Below are positions 1-10,196 of a stretch of DNA of 64,000 nucleotides, piece after piece. The stretch comes from Nitrospira defluvii. GTDB lineage: Bacteria > Nitrospirota > Nitrospiria > Nitrospirales > Nitrospiraceae. Both the position numbers and the translations under genes were made by a program. A model generated the notes under the pieces. It was given only the letters and a program-made list of their open reading frames with translations, made no database searches and had not been told where the DNA came from. How positions within the stretch are numbered: the first letter of the stretch is position 1; the number at the start of each line of letters is the position of its first letter. The stretch lies in assembly GCA_011525625.1 (NCBI GenBank), contig WYAX01000012.1, forward strand, positions 124,001 through 188,000, written 5' to 3'.

Positions 1-2
1 CT

Positions 3-602
3 ATGCTCAAGTCCGGGCTGAACCGCAATTACATTCCCGGGCACAAGAAGGGCGGCAGCGTGAGTTACTACGCGGTGATGGAGCGGGCTCCGCAATTCAT
101 CGAGCTCTACCGCTCAGAGGCCTTCCGCGCGATGCTGAACCGATTGACCAAGGTCAATCTGCTCCTCTGCCCCGACAACGATCCCCATTCCTGCGCGCTC
201 TATTACTACACGGAAGCCGGCGATCACATCGGATATCATTACGACACGTCTTACTACAAAGGCGCGCGCTACACCATTCTGATGGGATTGCTCGATCACT
301 CGCAGCATTGTCGCCTCGTCTGTGACCTGTTTAAAGATGTGCCGGGCAAGCAGCCGGTCCATATGGAACTGGCCACCGCTCCCGGCGACCTGGTGATTTT
401 CAATGGCGACAAACTCTGGCATGCCGTGACACCGCTGGGAGAGCAGGAGGAGCGCATTGTCTTGACCATGGAATATGTCACGAATCCAGACATGGGAGCA
501 TTGAAGCGACTCTATTCCAATCTGAAAGATTCCTTCGCCTACTTCGGCCTGCGTTCAGTGTTCAAACGCGCCTATTCCTCTGCGTCGCGTCCACAAGCCT
601 AA
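3..602 (+). CDS. 2OG-Fe(II) oxygenase family protein, 5' end probably cut by window edge
   Basis: The 199 visible residues carry the iron-binding facial triad of the 2-oxoglutarate/Fe(II) dioxygenase fold: H79-x-D81 (YHYDTS) and distal H140 (KLWHAV), with R151 placed to hold the 2-oxoglutarate carboxylate. This predicts an oxygen-dependent hydroxylase or demethylase in the cytoplasm, but the substrate cannot be told from sequence. The reading frame is open to the window edge, so the ATG at position 3 may be internal and the true N terminus outside the window. The next gene is convergent and ends about 50 bases downstream. Fold assignment is fairly sure; function beyond oxygenase is unknown. 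Confidence 0.75.
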   Translation: MLKSGLNRNYIPGHKKGGSVSYYAVMERAPQFIELYRSEAFRAMLNRLTKVNLLLCPDNDPHSCALYYYTEAGDHIGYHYDTSYYKGARYTILMGLLDHSQHCRLVCDLFKDVPGKQPVHMELATAPGDLVIFNGDKLWHAVTPLGEQEERIVLTMEYVTNPDMGALKRLYSNLKDSFAYFGLRSVFKRAYSSASRPQA

Positions 603-654
603 GGAGCACCCCCCCTCATCTCCTTCCCGTTCTCCGTGCACCCGCTGTGCCGCT

Positions 655-3456
655 TCACTGCTCTGCGTGTGCGTCATGGAGAGGCTCGGGTGGCGGTACG
701 GACTGCGGTTGCGCGGAAGGCGCGTGCGCGGATAGTGACGGGAATCGCAATCGGAAGGTGGTCCCTTTCCCCTCAAGGCTGTCGACCGCAACGGTTCCCC
801 CGTGCCGGGTCACGATTTTGTGGACGATACTGAGGCCAAGCCCTGTTCCCTTCCCCGGCGGCTTGGTGGTGAAAAACGGATCGAAAATCTTCTCCCGCAC
901 GGCGGCGGGGATCCCCGGACCGGTGTCGGCGATGGTCACGTCGATCCATGTCCCATCCTGTGCCGTCCCTAACGTCAAACGGCCTGTGCCGTTCATGGCC
1001 TGGACGGCATTGTTGATCAGATTGATGAACACCTGATCGATTTCCCCTTTGTGGGCGCGCAGGAACGCGGGTGCATCGAATTGCGTGACGATGTCGACGT
1101 AGTCGAAATGGCGCCCCCGTCGAGCCATTTTGACCGCTTCCAGCAGACGTTCCGCAACGTCGACTTCGGTCGCACTCTCCGTGCCCGTTGAGCGAGCGTA
1201 TCCGGCAAAATCCCGAACGACATGGGACACGTGGCGGGCGTAGCCGACGATGTCGGCCGCAAATTCCTTGATCGTTCCCGGGTCCTCTTCTTCCTGGATC
1301 AACTCGGCCATGCTGAGGATCGCCTGTGCCGGGTTGTTAATTTCATGGGCCATGCCGGACACCATCGTCCCCAGACCGGTCAGCTTCTCGGACTGAATCA
1401 GCTGATCCTGGAGATGTTTGTCGTCGGTGATATCCCACAACACCATGCCGACCTGGTAGGGAGCGGACGCCGAAGGGGCGACCGGGAAGAATCGGTATCG
1501 ATAGAGCCGTTGGGCGACTTCGCATTCACGTTCGGGAGGTTCGCGAAGCAATTCTATGGGAAGCCTGGCCCATTCCTGCACGAGATGTTGGGTGTCGGCG
1601 CTCGTCAGGGCCAGGCACTCGGCGAGGGAACGGCCGACCAGGGATTCCCCGGTACGGGAAAAATATCGATGTGCCAAGGTATTGGCATACTGAACCTGCA
1701 AGTCGCGTCCGCATAGGAGGATGGCCCCGGGCAGACTGGCCAGCAGATTCTGAGTCATCTGATGAGTGGCCCGGAGAGCCGATCCTGCCTGTGCCCGGTC
1801 GATGAATTGCCCGATTTTCATCCCGGTATCAGTGAGGATCTGGATCAGCTGGTGGTCGGAGGCGCGAGGGACGCCGGCAAACAATTCTAAGACCCCGTGA
1901 ATATTCGTGCCGGTTCGAATAGGAACGAGACAGGCGCTGCGGACGCCGAGCCGTGAGGCGGTCGGGGTTCGCGTGAAGCGGGAGTCGATCAGGACATCGG
2001 GGATCCAGAGCGGAAGTTTCGCATTCCAGGTGAGTCCAGGAAAGTCCATGCCCGGAGGGAAGGCACTGTTTCGGCAGAGGGTGATGAATTCGTCCCATCG
2101 AGTGGAGGGACGTTGCCAGGCTCCGTGACAGGTGAGTCTGTCGCCGGACGTGTCCCGCCTCCAGAAGATCGCCAGATCCCAGGGCCCCATCTCGCTTGTC
2201 ACGCGGAGCACTTGCGGGACGGCTTCTTCCAGGCTCCCGACAGCTGCCAGAATATGGCTGATGGACAGTTGTGCCTGCTGCAGGCTTTCCAGTTGCTTCC
2301 GTGTCGTGATGTCCTGAAAGACGACCACGGCGCCGACCGGGCGATTCGGTTCGCGGATGGGACTGGTGACGTATTGGACCGGGAACCTCGAGCCGTCCTT
2401 TCTCCTGAAGGTATCATTTTCCCTGCGGTGAACGGCGCCGTCGCGGAGGGCGGACCGGAGGGAAAAAGGATCCTGAGTGCGCGTGTAGCCCTCTTCTGCG
2501 TCCGCCGAGATCAAGGGAGCCAAGGTTTTCCCGATGAGCTCGGCGGCGCTCCATCCCAGCATCCGTGCAGCGGTGGCATTCACAAAAGTTGCGCACCCCT
2601 CCAGATCCAGACCGAAGATACCTTCCCCGGCGCTGTCCAGAATCAGCGCATTCTGATGGCTGAGGCGGACAACCGCCTCTTCGGCCTGCTTTCGCCTGCG
2701 AATGTTGCGGATGATGCCGCTGAAAAAGACGCCCTCATGCGTGCGCCATGAGGCCAGGGACAACTCGATCGGGAACTCGTCTCCCGCTTTCGTCATTCCC
2801 ACCATTTCCATGGTCGTACCGATGTGCGCGGGCGATCCTCCTTGCGCAAGCCTGGTGATCCCGCTTTGGTGATCGGCGTGAAATCGCTCCGGCATCATCA
2901 GCGTGAGAGGGGCACCGAGCGTTTCCTGCCTGCGGTATCCGAACATCCGTTCCGCCGCGCCGTTCCACCACATGATCCGGCCCTCACGGTCGGCCAGCAC
3001 GATGGCATCCGTCGCCGATTCCACCAACGCGCGAAATCGTTCTTCGCTGGCATGGAGCGCCTGTTCAACATGGGCCGTTCGTACGGCCAGGCCTTTGACC
3101 GAGAGGGCGCGACGAAGGACGGCTTTGAGTTCCAGGGAGTTGTACGGTTTGGTCAGATAGGCAAATGCGCCTTTGGAGAGCGCCCCGATGGTATTATCGG
3201 CCGTGGCATCGCCCGTCAGGATAATGACGGGCAGGGAGGCATCCAACTCCGTCAGGACTTTCAAGACGGAGAGTCCGTGGAGATCGGGTAAGTGAATATC
3301 CAGAATGGCGGCGTCGAACCGCATCTGCTGAACGCGCTGCAGCGCGTCTTCCCCGGACCCGGCGCTCTCAACGAGGTAGCCTTCGTGACGCAGCATGTCC
3401 CCGAGAGACTCGCGGATGTCCGGGTCATCATCGACAATGAGTATAGCGGTGTCCAC
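655..3456 (-). CDS. Receiver-PAS-PAS-GAF-PAS sensor histidine kinase
   Basis: A cytoplasmic two-component protein of 933 residues. It opens with a canonical receiver (acidic DDD at 9-11, phosphoacceptor D53, K103 in LTKP), then PAS at about 140-255 and 265-385, a GAF-like stretch about 395-545 and a third PAS about 555-670. The kinase core has an H box of the NtrB/FixL type (MAHEINNPAQA), an N box (NLINNAVQAM) and ATP-lid glycine boxes (DTGPGIP, GTGLGLSIV). A receiver at the N terminus suggests it is itself phosphorylated by an upstream kinase, perhaps the membrane kinase encoded just before it. The start is GTG at 3456, with no good ribosome-binding site. The 246-base gap to the upstream gene may hold its own promoter. 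No DNA-binding output domain is present. Confidence 0.9.
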   Translation of the reverse strand: MDTAILIVDDDPDIRESLGDMLRHEGYLVESAGSGEDALQRVQQMRFDAAILDIHLPDLHGLSVLKVLTELDASLPVIILTGDATADNTIGALSKGAFAYLTKPYNSLELKAVLRRALSVKGLAVRTAHVEQALHASEERFRALVESATDAIVLADREGRIMWWNGAAERMFGYRRQETLGAPLTLMMPERFHADHQSGITRLAQGGSPAHIGTTMEMVGMTKAGDEFPIELSLASWRTHEGVFFSGIIRNIRRRKQAEEAVVRLSHQNALILDSAGEGIFGLDLEGCATFVNATAARMLGWSAAELIGKTLAPLISADAEEGYTRTQDPFSLRSALRDGAVHRRENDTFRRKDGSRFPVQYVTSPIREPNRPVGAVVVFQDITTRKQLESLQQAQLSISHILAAVGSLEEAVPQVLRVTSEMGPWDLAIFWRRDTSGDRLTCHGAWQRPSTRWDEFITLCRNSAFPPGMDFPGLTWNAKLPLWIPDVLIDSRFTRTPTASRLGVRSACLVPIRTGTNIHGVLELFAGVPRASDHQLIQILTDTGMKIGQFIDRAQAGSALRATHQMTQNLLASLPGAILLCGRDLQVQYANTLAHRYFSRTGESLVGRSLAECLALTSADTQHLVQEWARLPIELLREPPERECEVAQRLYRYRFFPVAPSASAPYQVGMVLWDITDDKHLQDQLIQSEKLTGLGTMVSGMAHEINNPAQAILSMAELIQEEEDPGTIKEFAADIVGYARHVSHVVRDFAGYARSTGTESATEVDVAERLLEAVKMARRGRHFDYVDIVTQFDAPAFLRAHKGEIDQVFINLINNAVQAMNGTGRLTLGTAQDGTWIDVTIADTGPGIPAAVREKIFDPFFTTKPPGKGTGLGLSIVHKIVTRHGGTVAVDSLEGKGTTFRLRFPSLSAHAPSAQPQSVPPPEPLHDAHAEQ

Positions 3457-3702
3457 GGTGTGGCCACGCTGGTCGGTGAAACACTCTTCGCCGACTTCAC
3501 TGTCCGCAATCCTTGTGCCGTGCCGTCAGGCGTGAGGGGAACGATACGCAGGGCCAACCGATTGATTCTCAACGAGGGGGACCGGGACGCGTACGTCGAC
3601 CACCTGACGTGGGCCGGTGGTGGCTGCTCAAAACAATCCGGCTATTATCGAATCGGATACAGAAAGGGGATGAGCAGGACGATACGCTCGATACGAATAC
3701 GT

Positions 3703-6018
3703 CTACGGTGTCGATGGTGGCGTGGGGCTAACTGGCAGCGTAAAGTAGAACGTGGTTCCCACACCGAGTTGGCTCTCCACACACATCTGTCCGCCATGTA
3801 AGGCCACCAGACTCTTCGTGATGAAGAGTCCCAGCTGCGCCCCTTGTGATGTCGGCATTGCCGATTCGACCTTAGAAAACTCGGTAAAGACATGCGGCAA
3901 TTGGTCCGGCGCAATTCCACACCCGGTGTCGGCCACCGTGATTTGGGCGTAGTTCGCGTCGCAGAGGCTACAGCCGACGGTGACATGGCCTGAAGGAGGA
4001 GTGAACTTGATGGCATTACCGACCAAGTTGAAAATAATCTGTTCCAGCTTGTCGCGGTCGGCACGCACGGTGATCGGCTGGTTGCAGGGTAGAACCTCGA
4101 GCCGGATGGATTTTTCGGCAGCCAGCGTTTGAATGCTCTCCACCACATCTTGGGTGAACTCGTTGATGTTCAGTGATTCCGGTTTGATGTCGATGCGTCC
4201 GACGTCCAACCTGGACCAATCCAGGAGCTGATTGATGATCCTCGTCAATCGATCCACGTTGTGTTTGACACGTTGCAGGTAGTGGGCTTGTCGTTCGGAG
4301 AGCGGCCCCGTCAGCCCGTCGAGCATGTTTTCGATAAAGCCCTTGATCGACGTCATGGGCGTGCGCAATTCGTGCGATGCGACCGAGACAAATTTCGAAC
4401 GCCGCTGGTCGTGATCCTGAAGGCGTTCGTTCACCGTCTGTAGTTCATGAGTACGTTCCTGGACGCGCCGTTCCAGGTGTTCCGTGAGTGTGGCCAGTTC
4501 GGTGTAGGCGCGCGCATTGTCCACCGCGACCGCCACGTGGCTCGCGATCGTCATCAAGAGGTCCACATCCTCCTCGGTGCACGGGATGGTTCCTCGGTCT
4601 GCCCCCAAGTACCCCAAGATCCGTTGCTGGCTGCGCAGTGGAGCGGCCACGAATGAGAAGATTCCCACCTGCCGAAGCATCGGAAGGAGCGCGGGGGCAA
4701 TGCGGTCGGTGACGGCATCCAGATTCGAGACCAGCACGGGTTTCCCGTGAATGAGCAGGGTTGCCGTTACGCCGTTATCGTCCCGGACAGGGATGACGAG
4801 GGTGCGGGCGGCCTCTTCGAACTCGGGGGGAAGACCGAGCATTTGCGCAACCGTCACCACACCGCGGTCATTGTCCCATAGAAACAAGACCATTCGGGCG
4901 AATCCCAGATTTTCGCTCAGCAGCTGAAGGACGGTAGACAGCAGACGGTCGAGGTCGAGCGTAGAGGTGATCGCCGCACTGGACTGATTGATGGTTGCAA
5001 GTTGCATCATATGGCGACGGATGGTTTCCAGGTTCGTCGAAATGGCTTGGTCTCGCTCCTGGAGCGATTTCGTCATGAGATTGAACAGTGCCGTGAGCTG
5101 TCCGACCTCATCCTGCGTGGTCGGCACCACGAAGGTGGAGAGGTCTCCTTCGCTGACGTTGCGCGCGCCGGCAGCAAGATTGCGCAGCGGCGTGATAATG
5201 CGGCGGGCGAGCAGATTTGTGCACAGAATGCCGGTCGTCATGATTCCGAGCGTGAGGAGGAGAAAGGTGCGCAAGGCTCGCGCAAGTTCCCGTTGCATGG
5301 GCACTTCCGTGAGTCCGACTTGGACCACTCCCAACGCGAGCAGCGCCGTTTGGGTGGCACGTGTGCCGTGTGTCTCTTCTTCCTGGAGGGCTAACGCTTC
5401 GAGACGTGGCTCGGATCGTCTCATAACCGGGAGGGCAAAATCGTAAAATGTCTCTTCCTGAAGCCCGGAGGTCGACAGAACCAGTGTGGAGCCGCCTTCC
5501 TGGATAGGAAGGGGGCCGGCGGCGGTGAGCCGCAGATGGGTGATGGTCGGCTCGGAGCCGGGCGTCCGGAGGAGTGAGGTTGCAATGTCGAGGTTGGGGT
5601 AGAAGGGGCGATCGGCTGAACGCAAGGTTCCAAGCGGGGTCGTCAACGTGCCTTTGCTTTTTTCTGCGAGGACGTGGCCGTCTGTACCGGTAATCCGCAC
5701 ATACACCACCTCTTCCACGCCTAGGACCCCGGTAATGAATTGGTCGAGCATGGCTCGTTCTTCGATGATGATACCGTAGCGGACGTTGTGCACGAGGTTT
5801 TTCGACAGGATGACTCCAAGGTCCCGCACCTGGTCCGTCATGGCCAGGCGTTTGCTGTGAATGAAATACCAACTCATCCCGGCACAGGAGAGGACGAGGA
5901 TTAAGCTGAAAAACACCACGAACTTGGTTCGGAGGCTGATAAAACGTCCCGGACCCTTCGTGAGGTAGGGCGGCGCGGTAGGGGGGAGTGTGGGATTGTT
6001 CACGGCTGATCCTTTCAT
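3703..6018 (-). CDS. Membrane sensor histidine kinase (periplasmic sensor-HAMP-GAF-HisKA-HATPase)
   Basis: A 771-residue inner-membrane kinase. A first membrane helix (about 30-50) and a second (about 247-270) bracket a periplasmic sensor of about 195 residues. HAMP (ITPLRNLAAGARNVSEGD), a GAF domain (about 350-505), a coiled linker, HisKA (SHELRTPMTSIKGF) and HATPase (DTGCGIAPDQLPHVF) follow. The ATG at 6018 overlaps the stop of the upstream binding-protein gene as TGATG, so the two are very likely translationally coupled. That arrangement suggests the periplasmic binding protein presents a ligand to this sensor. A TTG one codon upstream is also possible. No receiver or DNA-binding domain is attached. 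Confidence 0.9.
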   Translation of the reverse strand: MKGSAVNNPTLPPTAPPYLTKGPGRFISLRTKFVVFFSLILVLSCAGMSWYFIHSKRLAMTDQVRDLGVILSKNLVHNVRYGIIIEERAMLDQFITGVLGVEEVVYVRITGTDGHVLAEKSKGTLTTPLGTLRSADRPFYPNLDIATSLLRTPGSEPTITHLRLTAAGPLPIQEGGSTLVLSTSGLQEETFYDFALPVMRRSEPRLEALALQEEETHGTRATQTALLALGVVQVGLTEVPMQRELARALRTFLLLTLGIMTTGILCTNLLARRIITPLRNLAAGARNVSEGDLSTFVVPTTQDEVGQLTALFNLMTKSLQERDQAISTNLETIRRHMMQLATINQSSAAITSTLDLDRLLSTVLQLLSENLGFARMVLFLWDNDRGVVTVAQMLGLPPEFEEAARTLVIPVRDDNGVTATLLIHGKPVLVSNLDAVTDRIAPALLPMLRQVGIFSFVAAPLRSQQRILGYLGADRGTIPCTEEDVDLLMTIASHVAVAVDNARAYTELATLTEHLERRVQERTHELQTVNERLQDHDQRRSKFVSVASHELRTPMTSIKGFIENMLDGLTGPLSERQAHYLQRVKHNVDRLTRIINQLLDWSRLDVGRIDIKPESLNINEFTQDVVESIQTLAAEKSIRLEVLPCNQPITVRADRDKLEQIIFNLVGNAIKFTPPSGHVTVGCSLCDANYAQITVADTGCGIAPDQLPHVFTEFSKVESAMPTSQGAQLGLFITKSLVALHGGQMCVESQLGVGTTFYFTLPVSPTPPSTP

Positions 6019-6986
6019 CAATACAGCTCGTCGGCCTGTTGCTCGATGTCTCGAGGGATCTGGACGCCGAGGAATTTGGCCGTCTTGAGATTCAAGCTGG
6101 TCTCGATGCGTTCAGGGTGCCACGGTTTCATAGGGAGCGACAGCTGCCCGTCGAGGAGTTTGCGGCTGAGCTGACCGGCTTGGCGCCCGATGTCGCCGTA
6201 GTTGACGGAGAGGCACAAGAGGGCTCCGCTTCGTGCAAACTCGCGTGAAAATCCAATGACCGGGACCCGCTCTTCCAACGCCGTATTCAGAATAAAGCGA
6301 AGCGACTCCTCGTTCAGGACCGTGGAATCCGGCACGAGCCACAGGGCATCGACGGACGGCAGTAAGGCGCGCAGGCCTCCCGGGACATCCCGCTCGTTGT
6401 TGACCTGAAGCGGAATCAGTTCCGCCCCGTTGGGTTTGAGCAATCTTCTGGCTTCGTCGATGAGCCCCGTGGTTTTCGCGGGATCGTAGAGCGTGCCGAT
6501 GTGCTTGAGTTGAGGCAGCACATTCCTCATCATGGCCAGTTGGCGCTCGATCGGAACCTCCAGGAGAATGCCGGTCATATTCTGGGTCGTAAGCCCGTAC
6601 TTGGAGGGATCCAACACCATGGCATAGACCACTGGAATATCGACGATCTCCAACTGCGCGGCCTTTGCCGCTTTCAGCCCCACGGCGAACACAAGGGCTG
6701 GATCGGAGGCACGGATCTTTCGCGCAAGTTTCCGCCCCTTCTCCAGATCTCCCTGCAGATCGTATTCGGACAGCACAATGCCGCTGGGCAGAGCGGCTTT
6801 GAATCCGGTAATGGCCTGGTTATAGGCTGCGATATCCGAGGATTTGAGGATGATGATATCGGTCGCCGAGGCGACCGGTACGCCGAGCAGCAGCCAGAGG
6901 AGGACGGTCAGGATGTGACGGAACGCGAGATAACCCCCAGCGGCGGAAGGTTGTGCCACTCTCACCTGTAGACATGCGAACGTCAC
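6018..6986 (-). CDS. Periplasmic substrate-binding protein, ABC_sub_bind (PF04392-like) family
   Basis: The 322-residue product has a hydrophobic secretion signal (HILTVLLWLLLGVPVASA) followed by a two-lobed periplasmic-binding fold resembling the ABC_sub_bind family, with typical stretches such as VFAVGLKAAKAA, IPVVYAMVLDP and a C-terminal FLGVQIPRDIEQQADELY. Start chosen: GTG at 6986 with GAGGA upstream. No ABC permease or ATPase is nearby; instead the gene is fused by a TGATG overlap to a membrane histidine kinase. I infer that it works as a ligand-sensing accessory protein for the kinase rather than in import. The ligand is unknown. Confidence 0.8.
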   Translation of the reverse strand: MTFACLQVRVAQPSAAGGYLAFRHILTVLLWLLLGVPVASATDIIILKSSDIAAYNQAITGFKAALPSGIVLSEYDLQGDLEKGRKLARKIRASDPALVFAVGLKAAKAAQLEIVDIPVVYAMVLDPSKYGLTTQNMTGILLEVPIERQLAMMRNVLPQLKHIGTLYDPAKTTGLIDEARRLLKPNGAELIPLQVNNERDVPGGLRALLPSVDALWLVPDSTVLNEESLRFILNTALEERVPVIGFSREFARSGALLCLSVNYGDIGRQAGQLSRKLLDGQLSLPMKPWHPERIETSLNLKTAKFLGVQIPRDIEQQADELY

Positions 6987-7037
6987 AGTCTATGTCCTCA
7001 TCGAATCAGCCGGCGACACGTTAGGTTACCGAATGTC

Positions 7038-10000
7038 TCACGTCGATTCGCCGCTGTGTCCCTTCGTGTCGTGAATGATACCGAGCACGCGCGTGGCCAC
7101 GCCGTCCGTCCCTCTGTAGATCCGTCCCGTCCATTCCAGCCAATGTATCGTGCCGTCCGGCCAAACCACGCGATGCCGGACGGTGATGGAGGTGTGGTCG
7201 CGCAGGCTGAGTTCGATGCGGGTCAGGGTTGAGCCGCGATCCAGTAGGTAAATCAGGCCGATATACGCGGGATAGGTGCCGGAAAAGGAGCCGGGAGCGA
7301 GCCCGAACAGGGCCTCGACGCCGTCCGACCAGTAAAGCCGGTTCGAAGGCACATCCCAATCCCAAATGCCGAGGTCCGAGGCAGCCAGCGCCATGCGCAA
7401 GCGTTCTTCGCTGAGGATGAGGTTGGCCTCGGTCTGTTTGCGGTCGGTGATGTCTTGTAGGGCGCCGGCCATGCGGACTGCGCGGCCTTGCGCATCCCGC
7501 TGAACCACCTCGGCCCGCGCGTGAAACCATTGGTACTCCTGTTGTTTGTTGAGAAGCCGGTATTCGACATCGTAGTGGGAGGCGCCCTCTTCCATGCAGG
7601 CCTGCAACCGACGGAAGACGCCCTCGCGGTCGTCTGGATGCAGTCGGGACGCCCAGCTGTCGAGGGTGTCGGGAAATTCCTCCTCGCTGTATCCCAACAT
7701 CTCCCGCACACGAGGGGACCACCAGACAGGGGTGTGCGGTGAGTGCCAGGGATGGCCGGGGAGGACGTGGCCATCCCAGAAACCGTCGTGGGAACCACGA
7801 ATCACGTGCTCCAATCGCTCTTCACTAGCATGGAGAGACTCCTGGACGTGCTTGTAGGCAGTCATGTCGCGGGAAATTGCCAGGAGGCGACGGGAAAATC
7901 CTTGTGTGTCCAGCATGGAGGTGACCTGTACGTCCCACCACTTCGGTTGCCCGCCGGTGGTGGGGCAGAAGCCGACGAATTTGCCGATATCGCCGGATCT
8001 GGCGGCTTCCAAGGCGGCCATGGCGGCGTCGCGGTCGTCCCCCTCCCAAAACTCAGCCCAGGATTTCCCGGTGTAGGCTACAAGATCTTTGATGTCGAGC
8101 AGTCGTTGCCCCGCCTCGTTCATGTATTGTAAGCGCCCGTCGAGATCCAGAACCTTGATACAGTCGGCGCTGCTGTGCAGGATTTGATTCTTCATCTCTT
8201 CGCTGTCATGAAGGGCGATTTCTGCCTCTTTCATGGCGCTGATGTCTTCACAGACGATCAGCACCACCGGGACCTGCCGATCGGTGCGTACGGCCTGGGC
8301 AGTTTCCCGTACCCAGATCATGCTTCCGTCTTTCCGGATGTTCCGGAGTTCCCAACTCTTGGGCTGTCCCACGTCTGAGAGGCAGGACGCGAGGTTTCGG
8401 CGGACGGTGTCCTGATCGGCCGGATGGAACACGGCGACGACGGAGGTGCCGATCAATTCCTGCTGGTCGTACCCGAGCCGTTCCGCGCCGAATCGATTCA
8501 CAGACAGCACGAGCCCGTCGGCATTGACCATGAAATACATGGACGGATTGTCCTCGAAGAGCGCACGATACCGTCGCTCGCTGTCGATCAAATCTGCTTC
8601 GACGCGTTTGGACTCGGTGATATCTTCCGCGAATCCTACGATGCGATAGACCATCCCCGAGGCATCTCTGATCGGATAGGCCCGATCCCAGATCCATCGC
8701 AGAGAGCCATCCGGGCGGAGGATGCGATATTCCTCATCGTAGACTTCCAGGGTTTGCCGGTTCATGGCCGCGTCCTGGATCCGTGGACGATCCTCTGGAT
8801 GAATTGCATCGAGCCAGGACGCGGGATGGGCGTAAAGACTGTCACAGGTGCGCCCCCAGATCGCTTCATAGCCTGGACTGATGTAGAGCACGTGCGTTTT
8901 TTCCGGATTCGTGATCCAGAATACTTCCCGGATGTGTTCCGCCAATTGCCGGAATCGTTCCTGGCTTTCTTCGACAGCGCGTTCCGCCTGCTTCCGCTCG
9001 GAAATATCGCGGAACACAACCACCGCGCCGGCGACGCGTCCTTTTTCGACGATCGGGGTACAGACATATTCGACCGGGATGTGGCCTCCGTCTTTGCGCC
9101 AGAACACATCGGTCGAGACCCGGTGTACCAGGCCGTCACGGAGTGCGGCATAGATCGGACAGTCGCCGAGCGGATAGGCCATCCCGTCAGGGTGCGAATG
9201 ATGCAGCACCGCATGCATCGGCTGCTCGATCAGCTCGGAAGGCTCATAACCGAGCAATTGCGCGGCCGTCGGGTTGACGAACGTGGTCCGCCCCTTCTCG
9301 TCCAGACCGTAGATGCCTTCGCCGGCTTGGGTGAGGATGACTTCGTGCAAATGACGGAGACGATCGAGAATATCTTCCGCCAGGCGACGCTGGGTGATGT
9401 CGCGGATGATGCCGCTGTAAAAGATGGCGTCGTCTGTTTTCCACATGGCCAGGGAGAGTTCGAGCGGGAACTCGGTGCCGTCCTTCCGCAGTCCTTCCAG
9501 TTCGACGAGGCGTCCGATGAGTCGAGACTGGCCTGTCTCCCCGACACGGGTGAGGCCGCGTTCATGGGCGGCGCGGTACCGGGGTGGCATCAACAGGCTG
9601 AGGGGTTTCCCTCGCACTTCATCATCCGTATAGCCGAAGAGATGTGACGCGGCAGGATTCCAGGAAATGATTCGACCCTGAGCATCGGCCAGCACGATGG
9701 AGTCGGTTGCAGCCTCGACGAGAGAGCGGAATCGCGCCTCGCTCTCGTGCAACGCATGTTCGGCATGTTCGGCTTTGGCAGCCAGGGCTTGGACTCCGAC
9801 TGCCCGTTGCAGGACCGCGCGCAGTTCATCGCGGTTGTAGGGTTTGGTGAGGTAGGCAAAGGCTCCTTGGGTCAACGCGCCAACCGTGCGGTCGGTGCTT
9901 GTGTAGGCGGTTAAAATGATGATGGGAAGTTGCGGCTGTTGCTGCTGTAGCGTGAGCAGGACGGAGGTGCCGTCTCCGTCCGGCAACCCCAGATCGAGCA

Positions 10001-10166
10001 GTACGGCGTTGTAGTGATGCGCACGGGCTTGTGCGAGGGCTTCCGCGCAGGTCATGGCCACGTTCACCTGATATCCGTCATGGTCGAGCAAGTCTTGCAG
10101 CGCGAGCGCAATATCAGGATCGTCGTCGACGACGAGGATGGAATGAGTCAGTGTTGCCGGTGCCAT
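7038..10166 (-). CDS. Receiver protein with seven PAS domains and no output domain
   Basis: The 1042 residues start with a canonical receiver (DDD at 14-16, D58, LTKP lysine) and then only PAS/PAC repeats. I count seven, each ending in the usual DIT/DIS-x-RK or DMTAYK linker. The protein stops straight after the seventh PAS (VLGIIHDTKG), with no HisKA, HATPase, GGDEF, EAL or helix-turn-helix. A strong GGAGGAGG precedes the ATG. It lies 30 bases after the second TonB receptor gene and about 50 before the binding-protein gene, so it is probably co-transcribed with both. It may act as a phosphorylation-gated scaffold or redox/ligand sensor. I see no sign of a split kinase in other frames downstream. 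Confidence 0.85.
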   Translation of the reverse strand: MAPATLTHSILVVDDDPDIALALQDLLDHDGYQVNVAMTCAEALAQARAHHYNAVLLDLGLPDGDGTSVLLTLQQQQPQLPIIILTAYTSTDRTVGALTQGAFAYLTKPYNRDELRAVLQRAVGVQALAAKAEHAEHALHESEARFRSLVEAATDSIVLADAQGRIISWNPAASHLFGYTDDEVRGKPLSLLMPPRYRAAHERGLTRVGETGQSRLIGRLVELEGLRKDGTEFPLELSLAMWKTDDAIFYSGIIRDITQRRLAEDILDRLRHLHEVILTQAGEGIYGLDEKGRTTFVNPTAAQLLGYEPSELIEQPMHAVLHHSHPDGMAYPLGDCPIYAALRDGLVHRVSTDVFWRKDGGHIPVEYVCTPIVEKGRVAGAVVVFRDISERKQAERAVEESQERFRQLAEHIREVFWITNPEKTHVLYISPGYEAIWGRTCDSLYAHPASWLDAIHPEDRPRIQDAAMNRQTLEVYDEEYRILRPDGSLRWIWDRAYPIRDASGMVYRIVGFAEDITESKRVEADLIDSERRYRALFEDNPSMYFMVNADGLVLSVNRFGAERLGYDQQELIGTSVVAVFHPADQDTVRRNLASCLSDVGQPKSWELRNIRKDGSMIWVRETAQAVRTDRQVPVVLIVCEDISAMKEAEIALHDSEEMKNQILHSSADCIKVLDLDGRLQYMNEAGQRLLDIKDLVAYTGKSWAEFWEGDDRDAAMAALEAARSGDIGKFVGFCPTTGGQPKWWDVQVTSMLDTQGFSRRLLAISRDMTAYKHVQESLHASEERLEHVIRGSHDGFWDGHVLPGHPWHSPHTPVWWSPRVREMLGYSEEEFPDTLDSWASRLHPDDREGVFRRLQACMEEGASHYDVEYRLLNKQQEYQWFHARAEVVQRDAQGRAVRMAGALQDITDRKQTEANLILSEERLRMALAASDLGIWDWDVPSNRLYWSDGVEALFGLAPGSFSGTYPAYIGLIYLLDRGSTLTRIELSLRDHTSITVRHRVVWPDGTIHWLEWTGRIYRGTDGVATRVLGIIHDTKGHSGEST

Positions 10167-10196
10167 CGCATCCTCCTCCGTGTCGTCGGGCGCATC

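Noticed and set aside
3660-3700. Repeated GATACG words near the end of the membrane-kinase gene as further copies of the 18-bp palindrome
   Set aside because: They are direct, not inverted, and the CGTATC arm is missing at the right spacing.
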